This document shows positions 8,749 through 18,306 of a stretch of DNA of 64,000 bases, one piece after another. A program made the position numbers and the translations under genes. The notes beneath the pieces are model-generated. The model was not told the DNA's origin and searched no databases. It was given only the letters and a program-made list of their open reading frames with translations. The DNA lies in NCBI GenBank assembly GCA_943328975.2, contig CALQCC020000002.1, forward strand, positions 160,794-224,793. Direction: 5' to 3'. Source of the stretch: Bordetella parapertussis. GTDB taxonomy: Bacteria; Acidobacteriota; Terriglobia; Bryobacterales; Bryobacteraceae. Numbering within the stretch: position 1 is the stretch's first letter; every line of letters starts with the position of its first letter.

Positions 8749-10386
8749 TTAGAATTCTTGCGTGACCCGGATGACTTCGTCCGGCGTCGTCACTCCCTGC
8801 GCCACCTTCATCCAGCCATCTTCGCGCAGGTTTCGCATGCCATGTCGCCGAGCCATCGTGGTCAGTTTGCTGGCATCTTCGTTGCGAATAATCGCCGCGC
8901 GCATCTCTTCGTTCAATTCCATCAGTTCGAAGATGCCCACGCGACCACGATATCCGCTGCCGAAACAGTTGTCGCATCCGGCCCCACGAAACGCGGGCGA
9001 CATCGACCCATCCGGCCTCATCACCGGCTTCACTTCTTTCTTGCAGTTCGGGCAAATCAAGCGGACCAATCGCTGCGCCAACACCGCCACTAGTGACGAC
9101 GTGAGCAAGTAGTTCTCTACGCCCATGTCCGTCAATCGAGTAATCGCGCTAGGCGCGTCATTGGTGTGCAGTGTCGAATACACGAAGTGACCGGTGAGTG
9201 CCGAACGAATCGCAACATCCGCCGTGTCCCGGTCACGAATTTCGCCCACCATGATGACGTCGGGATCTTGACGCACGATGTGCCGCAGTCCTTCAGAGAA
9301 GGTGAGTCCAATCTGCGCGTTCACGTGGATCTGGTTGATCCCGTCCATCTGATACTCCACCGGGTCTTCGATGGTGATGATCTTTTTATCGGATTGATTG
9401 ATGCGCTTTAACGCCGAGTACAGCGTGGTCGATTTGCCGCTGCCGGTCGGTCCTGTCACGAGAAAAATGCCGTGCGGTAACGACGTGTAATACGTCATCC
9501 GTTCCAGCATATGTTCGTCGAACCCCAGCCGTTCCAAGTCGTAGAAGTCACCCGCCGAACGGTCCAGCAATCGCATGACGACGCTCTCGCCGTACAGAGT
9601 TGGCAACGTCGAAACGCGCAAGTCGACCTCGCGCCCCATCGTCTTCACTTTGATACGACCGTCCTGCGGCAAGCGACGTTCCGCAATATTCAGCTTCGCC
9701 ATCAACTTAACACGCGAAATGATAGCGGCCTTCAACTCGCGCGGCGGCGAATCCTGATTCGCCAGCACGCCGTCAATGCGGAACCTTACTCGGAATTCTT
9801 TTTCAAACGGCTCGATGTGAATATCGCTGGCGCGCTGCTCCACTGCCTGCGCGATCATCGCGTTCACCAGTCGGATCACGGGAGCTTCGCTCGCCATGTC
9901 GCGCAAGTGCTCAAGATCGTCCGAGTCGCCTTGCTGCGTCGCGAGTTCAGTTTCAGCCTTCGCGGATTGCCCGTAGTAACGGTCAATCGCGTCCAGGATC
10001 TCTTGCTCATTCGCGATCGCTGGCAGCACCGTCAAGCCCGTGGATGCCGACACTGTGGCGCGTGTCTCGAAGTCGAGCGGGTCCGCCATCGCCAGCGTGA
10101 CCGCACTCCCTTGCAGCGCGATCGGGATGCAGCGGAATTGGCGCAAGAACTTCGCCGAAAGAACTTCGAGTTCAGGCGAAGCTGGCGGAGCACCGTCAAT
10201 GGTGACCACCGGCACTTGCAACTGATGCCCCAGCGCCGCCAACACGTCTCGAGTGGCAACGAACCCCAGGTCCACCAGAATCTTGCCGAGCTTTTCCCCT
10301 GACCGTTCGCGCTGCAATTCCAGCGCGCGCGACAGGTCCTCCTGAGTGATCAGTCGACGTTCTAAAAGAATCTCACCCAGGCGCAT
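8749..10386 (-). CDS. gspE: GspE/PilB-type secretion ATPase
   Basis: 545 residues. N-terminal GspE-N domain (MRLGEILLERRLITQEDLSRAL), then an AAA-type secretion ATPase core with Walker A GPTGSGKST near residue 311, an Asp box and the Walker B region DPDVIMVGEIRD, His-box residues (STLHTNDA), and a zinc tetracysteine insert CPNC...CDNC near residues 443-472. The spacing between the two Cys pairs is longer than in E. coli GspE. It powers pseudopilin assembly at the cytoplasmic face. Confidence 0.94.
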   Translation of the reverse strand: MRLGEILLERRLITQEDLSRALELQRERSGEKLGKILVDLGFVATRDVLAALGHQLQVPVVTIDGAPPASPELEVLSAKFLRQFRCIPIALQGSAVTLAMADPLDFETRATVSASTGLTVLPAIANEQEILDAIDRYYGQSAKAETELATQQGDSDDLEHLRDMASEAPVIRLVNAMIAQAVEQRASDIHIEPFEKEFRVRFRIDGVLANQDSPPRELKAAIISRVKLMAKLNIAERRLPQDGRIKVKTMGREVDLRVSTLPTLYGESVVMRLLDRSAGDFYDLERLGFDEHMLERMTYYTSLPHGIFLVTGPTGSGKSTTLYSALKRINQSDKKIITIEDPVEYQMDGINQIHVNAQIGLTFSEGLRHIVRQDPDVIMVGEIRDRDTADVAIRSALTGHFVYSTLHTNDAPSAITRLTDMGVENYLLTSSLVAVLAQRLVRLICPNCKKEVKPVMRPDGSMSPAFRGAGCDNCFGSGYRGRVGIFELMELNEEMRAAIIRNEDASKLTTMARRHGMRNLREDGWMKVAQGVTTPDEVIRVTQEF

Positions 10387-10392
10387 GCGGAG

Positions 10393-10941
10393 TTAGTTGG
10401 TCTCCGAAACTTTCACGGCTTGATCGATGGCTGCACCACCAGACTTTTGGGCCGCGAGTAACTGCTGCTTGGTTCCTTCCACGACAACCTGCGACGGCAC
10501 ACCCGTGGGATCTTCCCACGAGTAACGCGGCAGAATCAGTGCGATGGCAACTTTGTCCGTCGCCGGCACCGGATCCAGCGACGCCGCAGCGGCAATCAAG
10601 GCTTCCTTCAGCGCCGTCTTCAATTGCGGGACGCGTTCGGCCTTTTTCTTATGGAGCGCGATCTTGTCCGCATCCGAAAGCGTCGGATTCATCAGCGAAA
10701 TATTCGCCGTCGCCAAATTCATCTCGGCCGTGAACACAATCCCGTAGCCGGGAAGATATACGCCGCGCGAGGGCCCGACCAAGGCCAAGGGATTATCGCT
10801 CCACATACGCTGAATGCGTTCGTCGAGGCGCTTCTCCACAGTGGTCATCAAGGTCCGGCTCACGCGCGGCGCATCCGCCGCCGAAATGGCGAAAACAGCG
10901 GCAAGGAGAAATGAAAAGAGGGGGAGTAGTTTTTTAGTCAT
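10393..10941 (-). CDS. Exported protein of unknown function in gsp operon
   Basis: 182 residues with a signal peptide (MTKKLLPLFSFLLAAVFAISA) and no membrane segment in the mature part. The mature chain is helix-rich with basic/acidic heptad-like stretches (SDADKIALHKKKAERVPQLKTAL), and ends in a region of Ser/Ala/Gln. It lies 2 bases after the anti-sigma gene and 6 bases before gspE, so it is co-transcribed with both. I do not recognise the family. It could be a periplasmic partner of the anti-sigma factor or an accessory T2SS part; that is inference from position only. Confidence 0.6.
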   Translation of the reverse strand: MTKKLLPLFSFLLAAVFAISAADAPRVSRTLMTTVEKRLDERIQRMWSDNPLALVGPSRGVYLPGYGIVFTAEMNLATANISLMNPTLSDADKIALHKKKAERVPQLKTALKEALIAAAASLDPVPATDKVAIALILPRYSWEDPTGVPSQVVVEGTKQQLLAAQKSGGAAIDQAVKVSETN

Positions 10942-10943
10942 GA

Positions 10944-11384
10944 TTAATGCACCAAATTCACAGCCTGCATGTAGGCTTGGGCGAACTGACGGTCTTTCTG
11001 CTCAAACAACACCATGCGATCCTGCATCTCTTTGGAGACCGCCTGCTGCACTTCTTGTTGGACCCGAGCCTGAATCACAGCCTCGCTCGGCCCCTGGTTC
11101 GCAAAAGCATGGAATACAATCGCAGCCGACAGCACGCACGCCGACGCGAAGGTTGGACTGAAGATCCGCTGCCACCAGCGCGGCTCAAACACCTTATCCG
11201 ACACGAACGCAATCCGCCGAGGCGCTTCCTCGTCCCGCAACGTCGACAGCGAGCTCAGCGTCACCTGCACGCCCGCCAACTCCTCGCGGCACGCTTCGCA
11301 GCTAGCCACATGAGCCGCAGCCGAGCGTTTGTCGCTCTCACTCATCTCGCCCACCGCGTACGCTTTCACATCAATATGTGTCAT
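10944..11384 (-). CDS. Zinc-finger anti-sigma factor (transmembrane)
   Basis: 146 residues. The start at 11384 overlaps the sigma-factor stop (ATGA). The cytoplasmic N-terminus carries the HxxxCxxC zinc motif HVASCEAC (about residues 25-32), as in ZAS-type anti-sigma domains. One membrane helix follows (about residues 78-96, FASACVLSAAIVFHAFA), then a periplasmic coiled-coil-like tail rich in Gln/Glu (VQQEVQQAVSKEMQDRMV). It should sequester the adjacent ECF sigma factor until a periplasmic signal releases it. Confidence 0.85.
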   Translation of the reverse strand: MTHIDVKAYAVGEMSESDKRSAAAHVASCEACREELAGVQVTLSSLSTLRDEEAPRRIAFVSDKVFEPRWWQRIFSPTFASACVLSAAIVFHAFANQGPSEAVIQARVQQEVQQAVSKEMQDRMVLFEQKDRQFAQAYMQAVNLVH

Positions 11385-11920
11385 CTTGCAACCTCCGGAG
11401 CCAACGAAACTTTCAATAAATCCAGCGCCGTATACAACCGCGACTTCACCGTCGAGACCGGACATTCTAAAATCTCCGCCATCTCTTCAAACTTGAACCC
11501 TTGATACACCTTGAGCAGCACGGCCTCCCGCTGGTCGGCTGTTAAAGCTCCCAGCGCTGTCTCTACCGCCACCGAAAGCTCCATCGGTAACAGACTGCCC
11601 TTGCCCGAAGCGGCGTGGGTTTCCGGTCCCAACTCGCCTTCCGGTTTCCGCCGCCGCAACAACGAAAACGCCTCGTTGTGCGCGATTCGGAACAGCCAGC
11701 CCGCAAACTTCGCGGCATCGTCCAGCTTCGGCAGGTTTTGGTAGGCTTTCAAAAATACGTCCTGGCTGACATCCATGGCATCTTCCCGATGCCGGACCAA
11801 GCGCAGTAAGTAATTGAAAACACGTTTCTCCCATCGAGAGACAAGGAGGTTGTACGCCTCCACGTCCCCCCGCCGCGCCTTCGCGATCAGGTCGCGATCT
11901 TCAACTTCCCGGAAGATCAC
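11381..11920 (-). CDS. ECF RNA polymerase sigma factor
   Basis: 179 residues starting at GTG 11920, preceded by GGAG. Region 2 shows DLIAKARRGDVEAYNLLV and DAMDVSQDVFLKAYQNL. Region 4 shows LTADQREAVLLKVYQGFKF followed by the helix-turn-helix VSTVKSRLYTALDLL. Sigma 1 and 3 regions are absent, as in ECF factors. It is the first gene of a run of 14 tightly spaced genes ending in the T2SS structural genes. The upstream bases 11921-12036 hold no gene and should contain the operon promoter, although I could not identify a convincing ECF-type promoter there. Confidence 0.92.
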   Translation of the reverse strand: MIFREVEDRDLIAKARRGDVEAYNLLVSRWEKRVFNYLLRLVRHREDAMDVSQDVFLKAYQNLPKLDDAAKFAGWLFRIAHNEAFSLLRRRKPEGELGPETHAASGKGSLLPMELSVAVETALGALTADQREAVLLKVYQGFKFEEMAEILECPVSTVKSRLYTALDLLKVSLAPEVAR

Positions 11921-12036
11921 TCGTTGTGGCTCCGTTCATAAAGACGCCGCTCGTGGGAAAAAAGTCTGAGGGGCTGTTTCGACTATAACTTGCCGCTGCT
12001 TCCGAGGGGCGCCCTCCGAGTGAGCACCTTGGAAAC

Positions 12037-12393
12037 CTAGGTCGCTTGCAGTTCAGCCAGCGCGGCTTCGAGTTCGTGGTGGATTGGGATGATCGTGTGG
12101 ATGCCGGTGAGGGTCAGGACGTCTTCCACGAACTTCTGCGGTCGCAGCAGTATCATTTTGCCGCCGCGGCTATGGATGGTCCGCGCCGGGACGATAATGC
12201 ACCGCAATCCCAGCGACGACATGTAGCTGACGTTTTCCAGGTCCAGCAAAACCCGCTTCGATGTCCCGCCAATCAGGTTCATGCGAAGGTCAATGGCTCC
12301 CGCGCCGATCGCATCAATGCGGCCCTGCAGCGAAACCTTGGTGATGCCCCCGGGCAACTGTTCTTCAGTGAGGAAATCAGCGGTCGTGCTCAT
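12037..12393 (-). CDS. STAS-domain protein (anti-anti-sigma type)
   Basis: 118 residues from the ATG at 12393; a GTG lies one codon upstream. It is a single STAS domain: beta-strand GGITKVSLQGRIDAI, then the conserved phosphorylation-loop VSYMSSLGLR with the Ser expected to be phosphorylated, then a C-terminal helix. Such proteins bind serine-kinase anti-sigma factors or act in other partner-switch modules. No RsbW-type kinase gene is in the window, so its partner is unknown. Confidence 0.85.
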   Translation of the reverse strand: MSTTADFLTEEQLPGGITKVSLQGRIDAIGAGAIDLRMNLIGGTSKRVLLDLENVSYMSSLGLRCIIVPARTIHSRGGKMILLRPQKFVEDVLTLTGIHTIIPIHHELEAALAELQAT

Positions 12394-12463
12394 CACTGTC
12401 TACGGTACCGCAGTAGCGCAGGGAAACAGGAGATTTATGTGAAGAGACAGATAGGAAGGAATA

Positions 12464-12540
12464 TGGTCGGGGCGAGAGGATTCGAACCTCCGGCCTCCTG
12501 GTCCCGAACCAGGCGCTCTACCAGGCTGAGCCACGCCCCG
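12464..12540 (-). tRNA. tRNA-Pro (anticodon CGG)
   Basis: 77 bases including an encoded CCA. Acceptor arm CGGGGCG pairs with CGCCCCG at 12468-12474, with discriminator A. The D-arm is GGCTCAGCCTGGTAGAGC. The anticodon stem CCTGG/CCAGG encloses the loop TTCGGGA, so the anticodon is CGG, reading proline CCG. The T-loop is GGTTCGAATCC. There is no intron. Confidence 0.97.
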
Positions 12541-12551
12541 ACGAAAGAAAT

Positions 12552-12572
12552 CGGCCCCAACCTTCGGGGCCG
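12552..12572 (-). promoter_or_regulatory. Hairpin and possible -10 upstream of tRNA-Pro
   Basis: Inverted repeat CGGCCCC / GGGGCCG with a 7-base loop lies directly upstream of the tRNA on its coding strand. Further upstream, bases 12582-12587 read TATACT on the minus strand, a plausible -10 box. The hairpin would therefore lie in the 5' leader of the tRNA precursor. Its function is unknown and it has no T-tract on either strand. Confidence 0.35.
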
Positions 12573-12643
12573 TTCCTTCGTAGTATAGCACCAGTCTCGC
12601 CCTCCTCTGAGAAGAATCCTCAGGTGAAACGCACTACTTTGTT

Positions 12644-13663
12644 GTGTCCACCCGATTTTATCGGCCAGAGCTCGACGCGCTGCGGTTCTGCGCGTTTTTC
12701 CTGGTCTTCCTAAACCACGCGTTGCCGCACTCTTCGGCGGAATATTCCATCGGTGGAGCGCTCGCGCAAATCCTCGCGGCTATCGCTCGAGCGGGAGCCC
12801 TCGGGGTGGATCTCTTCTTTGCTCTCAGTTCCTACCTCATCACCGAATTACTGGTGCGCGAGCACCGCTCCACCGGCACGCTCAACATCCGAGCCTTCTA
12901 CTCTCGCCGCATCCTGCGCATTTGGCCGCTCTACTACTTCGCGCTGTTTATTCTGGCTCCTGCGATGAGCCTGGTCGATCCCAGGGACACGCTGCCCGCG
13001 AATTACGTAGCCGGTTTCGCGCTCCTGAGCGGCAATTGGGTGTGCGCCTTCGCAGGCTACCCCGGCAGTTCCTTTTCGCTGCTGTGGTCGGTGTCGATCG
13101 AAGAACAGTTCTATCTAGCGTGGCCGTGGCTGGTGCGCGGCAACGTCCGTCGCATTGGAGTCTATGCGATTGCGATGTTGGGAATCGCCTCAATCACGAG
13201 GATTGTGCTCGCGGTTCATGGAACAGTCCACCCCGGAGTCTGGTGCAACACGCTCGCGCGGCTGGACCCGATTGCGGGTGGGGCGCTGCTCGCGGTGTGG
13301 ACGAAGGAGCCGGGGCCGCGTTTTTGGATCTCAGCATTAGGGCTGTCTGGATTGCTGGTGATTGGCGGGTTCGCCGACCATGCCGGTTGGGGGACCGTCT
13401 TGACGTATCCACTGGCGGCCGCGTCGGCAGTCGGGATTCTCTATGGAGTGTTGGGATGGGGCAGGCGCTTCCGCCTGCTGGCATATCTGGGGAAGATCAG
13501 CTTCGGGCTCTACGTCTTCCACGTAGCCGCGATCCAACTTGCAGGCCCCATCGCCGGGCTGCCGCTCGCCATCGCGACCGCTGCATTATCCTACCGGTTT
13601 CTGGAAACACCATTTTTAAGTTTGAAGGAGCGTTACGCACTGGTTGGATCGCGGCCTGTTTAG
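12644..13663 (+). CDS. Acyltransferase family 3 (OafA/NodX type) membrane protein
   Basis: 339 residues from a GTG start. The N-terminal RPELDALRFCAFFLVFLNHA contains the catalytic-type His of acyltransferase-3 proteins. The Arg motif follows (FYSRRILRIWPLYY), and about ten membrane helices make up the rest, including SLLWSVSIEEQFYLAWP. These enzymes O-acetylate sugars of surface polysaccharides or lipids using a periplasm-facing site. No polysaccharide gene is adjacent, so the substrate is unknown. It ends 4 bases inside the convergent permease gene. Confidence 0.88.
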   Translation: MSTRFYRPELDALRFCAFFLVFLNHALPHSSAEYSIGGALAQILAAIARAGALGVDLFFALSSYLITELLVREHRSTGTLNIRAFYSRRILRIWPLYYFALFILAPAMSLVDPRDTLPANYVAGFALLSGNWVCAFAGYPGSSFSLLWSVSIEEQFYLAWPWLVRGNVRRIGVYAIAMLGIASITRIVLAVHGTVHPGVWCNTLARLDPIAGGALLAVWTKEPGPRFWISALGLSGLLVIGGFADHAGWGTVLTYPLAAASAVGILYGVLGWGRRFRLLAYLGKISFGLYVFHVAAIQLAGPIAGLPLAIATAALSYRFLETPFLSLKERYALVGSRPV

Positions 13664-14385
13664 CGAAACAGCAGCAGACACGAAACGCCGGTCAGTACGA
13701 TCACGCACACCTCAAATAACTTCTGCGGCATGGCGCGGATCACCCAGCGTCCGGCGAACGCTCCCATGAGAACCACCGGGATCATCATGGCATCGAAGGT
13801 GAGCGAGTCGCGGCTATACAGCCCGTGATACGCGTAGACTGGAGCCTTGACCAGGTTCAACGCGAAGAAGAACCACGCGCCGGTGGCGACGAACTCTTCT
13901 TTGGGTAGCTTGCGGCTCAACAGGTAGAGGTTCATCACTGGACCCGCAGCGTTCGCCACCGTTGAAGAGAATCCTGTGGCTAGTCCGTAAAATGCGGGGT
14001 TGCCGTGTACTACGGTGGCGGGCCGCATTCGCCGGCGCAGGTAGATGAACATCATGGACAGCACGATCGCGCCGAGCATTCGCCGAATCGCGATCTCTGG
14101 CAGGCTCAGCGCAAACGCGCCGCCGACAATGCCAGCGAGGACCCAGGGAGCTAGAGAGAAGAGTTGGCGCGTCTCGGCTTGTCTACGCCAGTACCAGACT
14201 GCGAAGACGTCTGCAGTTACAAGAACAGGCAGAGCCCAAGCTGTGGATTGGCGCGCGTCTCCCACGACGATGACCATCAAAGGAGCGATCAGCGTGCCGA
14301 TTCCAGGCGCACCTGTCTTGGCCACGCCGATCATGAACGCAGAGAATGCGCCCAGCATCCATTGCCAAGGCGCCAGATGGGGCAT
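13660..14385 (-). CDS. TSUP (TauE/SafE) family permease
   Basis: 241 residues with seven to eight membrane helices. It begins MPHLAPWQWMLGAFSAFMIGVAKTG and contains the internal repeats of the family: GAPGIGTLIAPLMVIVVGD in the first half and GFSSTVANAAGPVMNLYLL in the second. Members export sulfite, sulfoacetate or organosulfonates, or take up small anions. No sulfur-metabolism gene flanks it here, so the substrate cannot be assigned. Confidence 0.87.
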   Translation of the reverse strand: MPHLAPWQWMLGAFSAFMIGVAKTGAPGIGTLIAPLMVIVVGDARQSTAWALPVLVTADVFAVWYWRRQAETRQLFSLAPWVLAGIVGGAFALSLPEIAIRRMLGAIVLSMMFIYLRRRMRPATVVHGNPAFYGLATGFSSTVANAAGPVMNLYLLSRKLPKEEFVATGAWFFFALNLVKAPVYAYHGLYSRDSLTFDAMMIPVVLMGAFAGRWVIRAMPQKLFEVCVIVLTGVSCLLLFR

Positions 14386-14394
14386 TAAGGAGGG

Positions 14395-14412
14395 ATCGGG
14401 ACGAATCCCGAT
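14395..14412 (-). terminator. Short hairpin after rpmB
   Basis: Perfect 7-bp stem ATCGGGA/TCCCGAT with a CGAA-type tetraloop, 3 bases past the rpmB stop on the minus strand. There is no uridine run after the stem, so it may be a weak terminator or an mRNA 3'-end stabiliser. It lies between rpmB and the permease gene start at 14385. Confidence 0.4.
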
Positions 14413-14415
14413 GAC

Positions 14416-14607
14416 TTATGCGGCTTTCAGAACCTTGCCGTCACGGATGCACGAAGTGCATACACGGACGCGCTTGGAGGCGCCATTCACTAGCGCTTTC
14501 ACGCTTTGCAGGTTGATATTCCAACGCCGCTTCGTTACATTGTGCGCATGGCTCACCCTGTTGCCAAACATGGGGCCGCGCTTGCAAACATCACATACCT
14601 TCGCCAT
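14416..14607 (-). CDS. rpmB: 50S ribosomal protein L28
   Basis: 63 residues. The start at 14607 gives the canonical MAKVCDVCKRGPMFGNRVSHAHN; the upstream in-frame extension has no family match. It carries CxxC (CDVC) and a second Cys pair (VCTSC), so it is the zinc-binding form of L28. Pattern NVTKRRWNINLQSV is typical. It binds the large subunit near the E site. Monocistronic in this window. Confidence 0.97.
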   Translation of the reverse strand: MAKVCDVCKRGPMFGNRVSHAHNVTKRRWNINLQSVKALVNGASKRVRVCTSCIRDGKVLKAA

Positions 14608-14701
14608 GACTAAAGAGACACTCCTAGTACGATTTGTAAGATTCAGTCTACCATAGACTTCGCCACGGTGGCATAATCGGTTCTGCGGACCGCCGCGCCG
14701 A

Positions 14702-15058
14702 ATGAACCACCAGTATATCGACCAGCACGACATTGCCGGCCAATACCTTCGAAAAGAACTGGCTGGACCGGATCGGGATGCCTTCCAGGCCCACTTAGTG
14801 GACTGCCCGGAATGCGCCGACCGAGTCCTGCTGGCCGAGATGTTTCACGCCAACGGCCAAGCCACCACGTCAGATCCTGCCCCGGTCCGCATGCCGTACT
14901 TCACAATGACTGAGCCCAAGCTACCATTGCGGGCCCGCATCATCGCGCACCTAAGCCCTTGGCAGATCGCTATGTTATTGATTTTGGCGGTGTTAATTCT
15001 GGTGGCTGTCGGGGGTGCCCTGTTCTATTGGGAACTCCAGAACGTTAGGCCCCGGTAG
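14702..15058 (+). CDS. Zinc-finger anti-sigma-like membrane protein, no sigma partner
   Basis: 118 residues. The N-terminal ZAS-like domain contains HLVDCPECADRVLLAEMF (the HxxxCxxC motif). A flexible linker follows, then one membrane helix (IAMLLILAVLILVAVGGALFY) and a very short periplasmic end (WELQNVRPR). The layout is that of anti-sigma factors, but no sigma gene lies beside it and there is almost no sensing domain. It is divergent from rpmB and its last 14 bases overlap the convergent PAS gene. It could regulate a sigma factor elsewhere. Confidence 0.65.
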   Translation: MNHQYIDQHDIAGQYLRKELAGPDRDAFQAHLVDCPECADRVLLAEMFHANGQATTSDPAPVRMPYFTMTEPKLPLRARIIAHLSPWQIAMLLILAVLILVAVGGALFYWELQNVRPR

Positions 15059-15587
15059 CTACACCGGGCTTTTGATCCGCCGTCGGCTCCAGTTCGAAGC
15101 CAGCCTGCGACAACGCCTGCGAGAGATCCAGCACTTGCTGTTCCAAAGACCGGGCTCGCGATTCGTCTTGAATCATGCAATGGTGGCCTACCAGACGCAT
15201 CTTGTGATCGTGGACGGCGACCAAACGGAGATTCACTGGCCGCTGGGCCCCATCCCCGCGCTCAATCAGGGTTTCGAGCGTCGCGATGCCGGATAACAAC
15301 ATCGAGGTGTACGCCTCTTTGACCCGCGCGCGTTCCTGGCGGGGGAACATCAAGTACCATTCGTGGTCCAGCAGTTCGCCGGGTTTTGCCCCGATGGAGT
15401 CCGCAAGGGACTGATTCACCGAGCCTAATACGCCGTCCCCGCGGACCCAGCCCACCCCACTATGGACGTGTTCCACCGCGACTTTGCTGGAATACAGCTC
15501 GTCGTTCAACGGTTTTTGACGCTGCACCACACGGCGCAGCGAGATGACCAAGACGGTCACGGCGGCAAGAAGATAAAGCCAGAGCAT
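15045..15587 (-). CDS. Membrane-anchored PAS-domain protein
   Basis: 180 residues. An N-terminal membrane helix (MLWLYLLAAVTVLVISL) is followed by one PAS fold (about residues 38-150; GVLGSVNQSLADSIGAKPGELLDHEW) and a short coiled C-terminal stretch. There is no kinase, cyclase or methyl-accepting output domain, so it is a stand-alone sensor or scaffold. Convergent with the zinc-finger gene. Confidence 0.7.
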   Translation of the reverse strand: MLWLYLLAAVTVLVISLRRVVQRQKPLNDELYSSKVAVEHVHSGVGWVRGDGVLGSVNQSLADSIGAKPGELLDHEWYLMFPRQERARVKEAYTSMLLSGIATLETLIERGDGAQRPVNLRLVAVHDHKMRLVGHHCMIQDESRARSLEQQVLDLSQALSQAGFELEPTADQKPGVATGA

Positions 15588-15667
15588 ATAAACCTACAGG
15601 CATCTTATCGGCGGAATCGGGCCGGCGTATTAGGGTTATATGCGGAGGGATGGCGTAGGGCCTAGCC

Positions 15668-16849
15668 TCAGGCTGTCATGATCCCCCGGAACTTGGGTGC
15701 GGTGTAACCGGGGAACACTTTCGATACCGGAGCGCCGCCCAAATGGCGAGTCACTAGTTCGCCTAGGACGTCGCGGAAATCGGTGGTCATGGCGAGGTCG
15801 CGCTCCTGGTAAAGCTGCTCTGGTTGCAGGCCCGGCCAGTCACCGTAGATCTTGCCTCCTTGCACGTCGCCGCCGAAGGCGAACATGACGTTGGCATGGC
15901 CGTGATCGGTGCCGCGAGCGCCGTTTTCCTTGGCGGTGCGTCCGAACTCGCTCATGGTCACCACGGAGACGTCTGCCATGCGGTCGCCCAGGTCGCGATG
16001 AAATGCGGCCAGCGCGGTGCCGAATTGGGTCAGGAGGTTCTGCAACTGGGCCGGTTCGTTGGCGTGGGTATCCCAGCCGCCCATGTCGGCGAAGGCTACT
16101 TCCAGGCCCACCCCCGCCTTGATCAAGCGAGCGATCTGGAGTAGGCTCTGGCCCAGTGGGTTGTTCGGATACTCCGCCCCGTTCTCGGGCGTGTAGGGCT
16201 GCTTGCGGATCGATTCCATCAATTTGAGAGCCTCAAAGGCCTCGCGGCCGGCACCGACCATCACCTGGTCCGGGGTGTTCGCGTACATGGCTTCAAAGGC
16301 TGGGTCGAGGACTTCAAAACCGTTCACATCCTTGAGCGCTACGGCGGCATTGGAGCCTCGGAGCGTGCGGGCCAGCGAGGTTCCCAGGCTGATCGCACGC
16401 ACGGGGGACGGATCTTTCTGTGACGGTAGCGCTCGGTTCAGCCAGCCGTCGGAGGTCGATTTGCGACCCGGCGTGCCGGATTCCATGTAGTCCTGCGCGT
16501 CGAAGTGCGACCGGGTGGGGTCGGGAGATCCCACGGCTTGGATAATGGCCAGTTGCTTGGCGTCGTAGATCGGTTTCAGCGGAGCCAGCGCGGGGTGGAG
16601 GCCGAAGAAGCCGTCTAGGTCGATGGCATCCTTGACTGCGATGTTCGGGCGCAGGGCCGAGTAGTTTTGGTCGCCGTACGGGACTACGACGTTCAAGCCG
16701 TCCACTGCGCCGCGCTGAAAGATGGCGACGAGCACTTTCTTGCGCGGGGACTCGGCGGCGTAGGCGGCTCGCTGCAGCCACAGAGGGGTGGCTCCGATGC
16801 CGAACATCGCCAGCCCGGAACTTTTCAGGAAAAGGCGTCGGGTGGGCAT
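15668..16849 (-). CDS. DUF1501 protein, Tat-exported
   Basis: 393 residues with an N-terminal twin-Arg signal (MPTRRLFLKSSGLAMFGIG). The body has DUF1501 features from the alkaline-phosphatase-like superfamily: FQRGAVDGLNVVVPYGD, a GGWDTHANEPAQLQNLL region, and VVTMSEFGRTAKENGARGTDHGHAN. Many of these are metal-ligand-type Asp/His positions. It lies 1 base after the DUF1800 gene. The pair is very common in Planctomycetes, Verrucomicrobia and Acidobacteria, and its substrate is unknown. Confidence 0.9.
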   Translation of the reverse strand: MPTRRLFLKSSGLAMFGIGATPLWLQRAAYAAESPRKKVLVAIFQRGAVDGLNVVVPYGDQNYSALRPNIAVKDAIDLDGFFGLHPALAPLKPIYDAKQLAIIQAVGSPDPTRSHFDAQDYMESGTPGRKSTSDGWLNRALPSQKDPSPVRAISLGTSLARTLRGSNAAVALKDVNGFEVLDPAFEAMYANTPDQVMVGAGREAFEALKLMESIRKQPYTPENGAEYPNNPLGQSLLQIARLIKAGVGLEVAFADMGGWDTHANEPAQLQNLLTQFGTALAAFHRDLGDRMADVSVVTMSEFGRTAKENGARGTDHGHANVMFAFGGDVQGGKIYGDWPGLQPEQLYQERDLAMTTDFRDVLGELVTRHLGGAPVSKVFPGYTAPKFRGIMTA

Positions 16850-16850
16850 G

Positions 16851-18230
<1,380 letters not shown>

Positions 18231-18306
18231 TTCCAGACCTCACCTATATAAACGCGGGAGGCGGCAAAAAGTTGTGCAGGGTGCCCAAATGGGTTTCGCT
18301 TATTGG

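Noticed and set aside
11921..12036. ECF-type autoregulatory promoter for the sigma gene
   Set aside because: GAAAC and CGTC elements occur but their spacing (about 29 bases) is too long for a -35/-10 pair.
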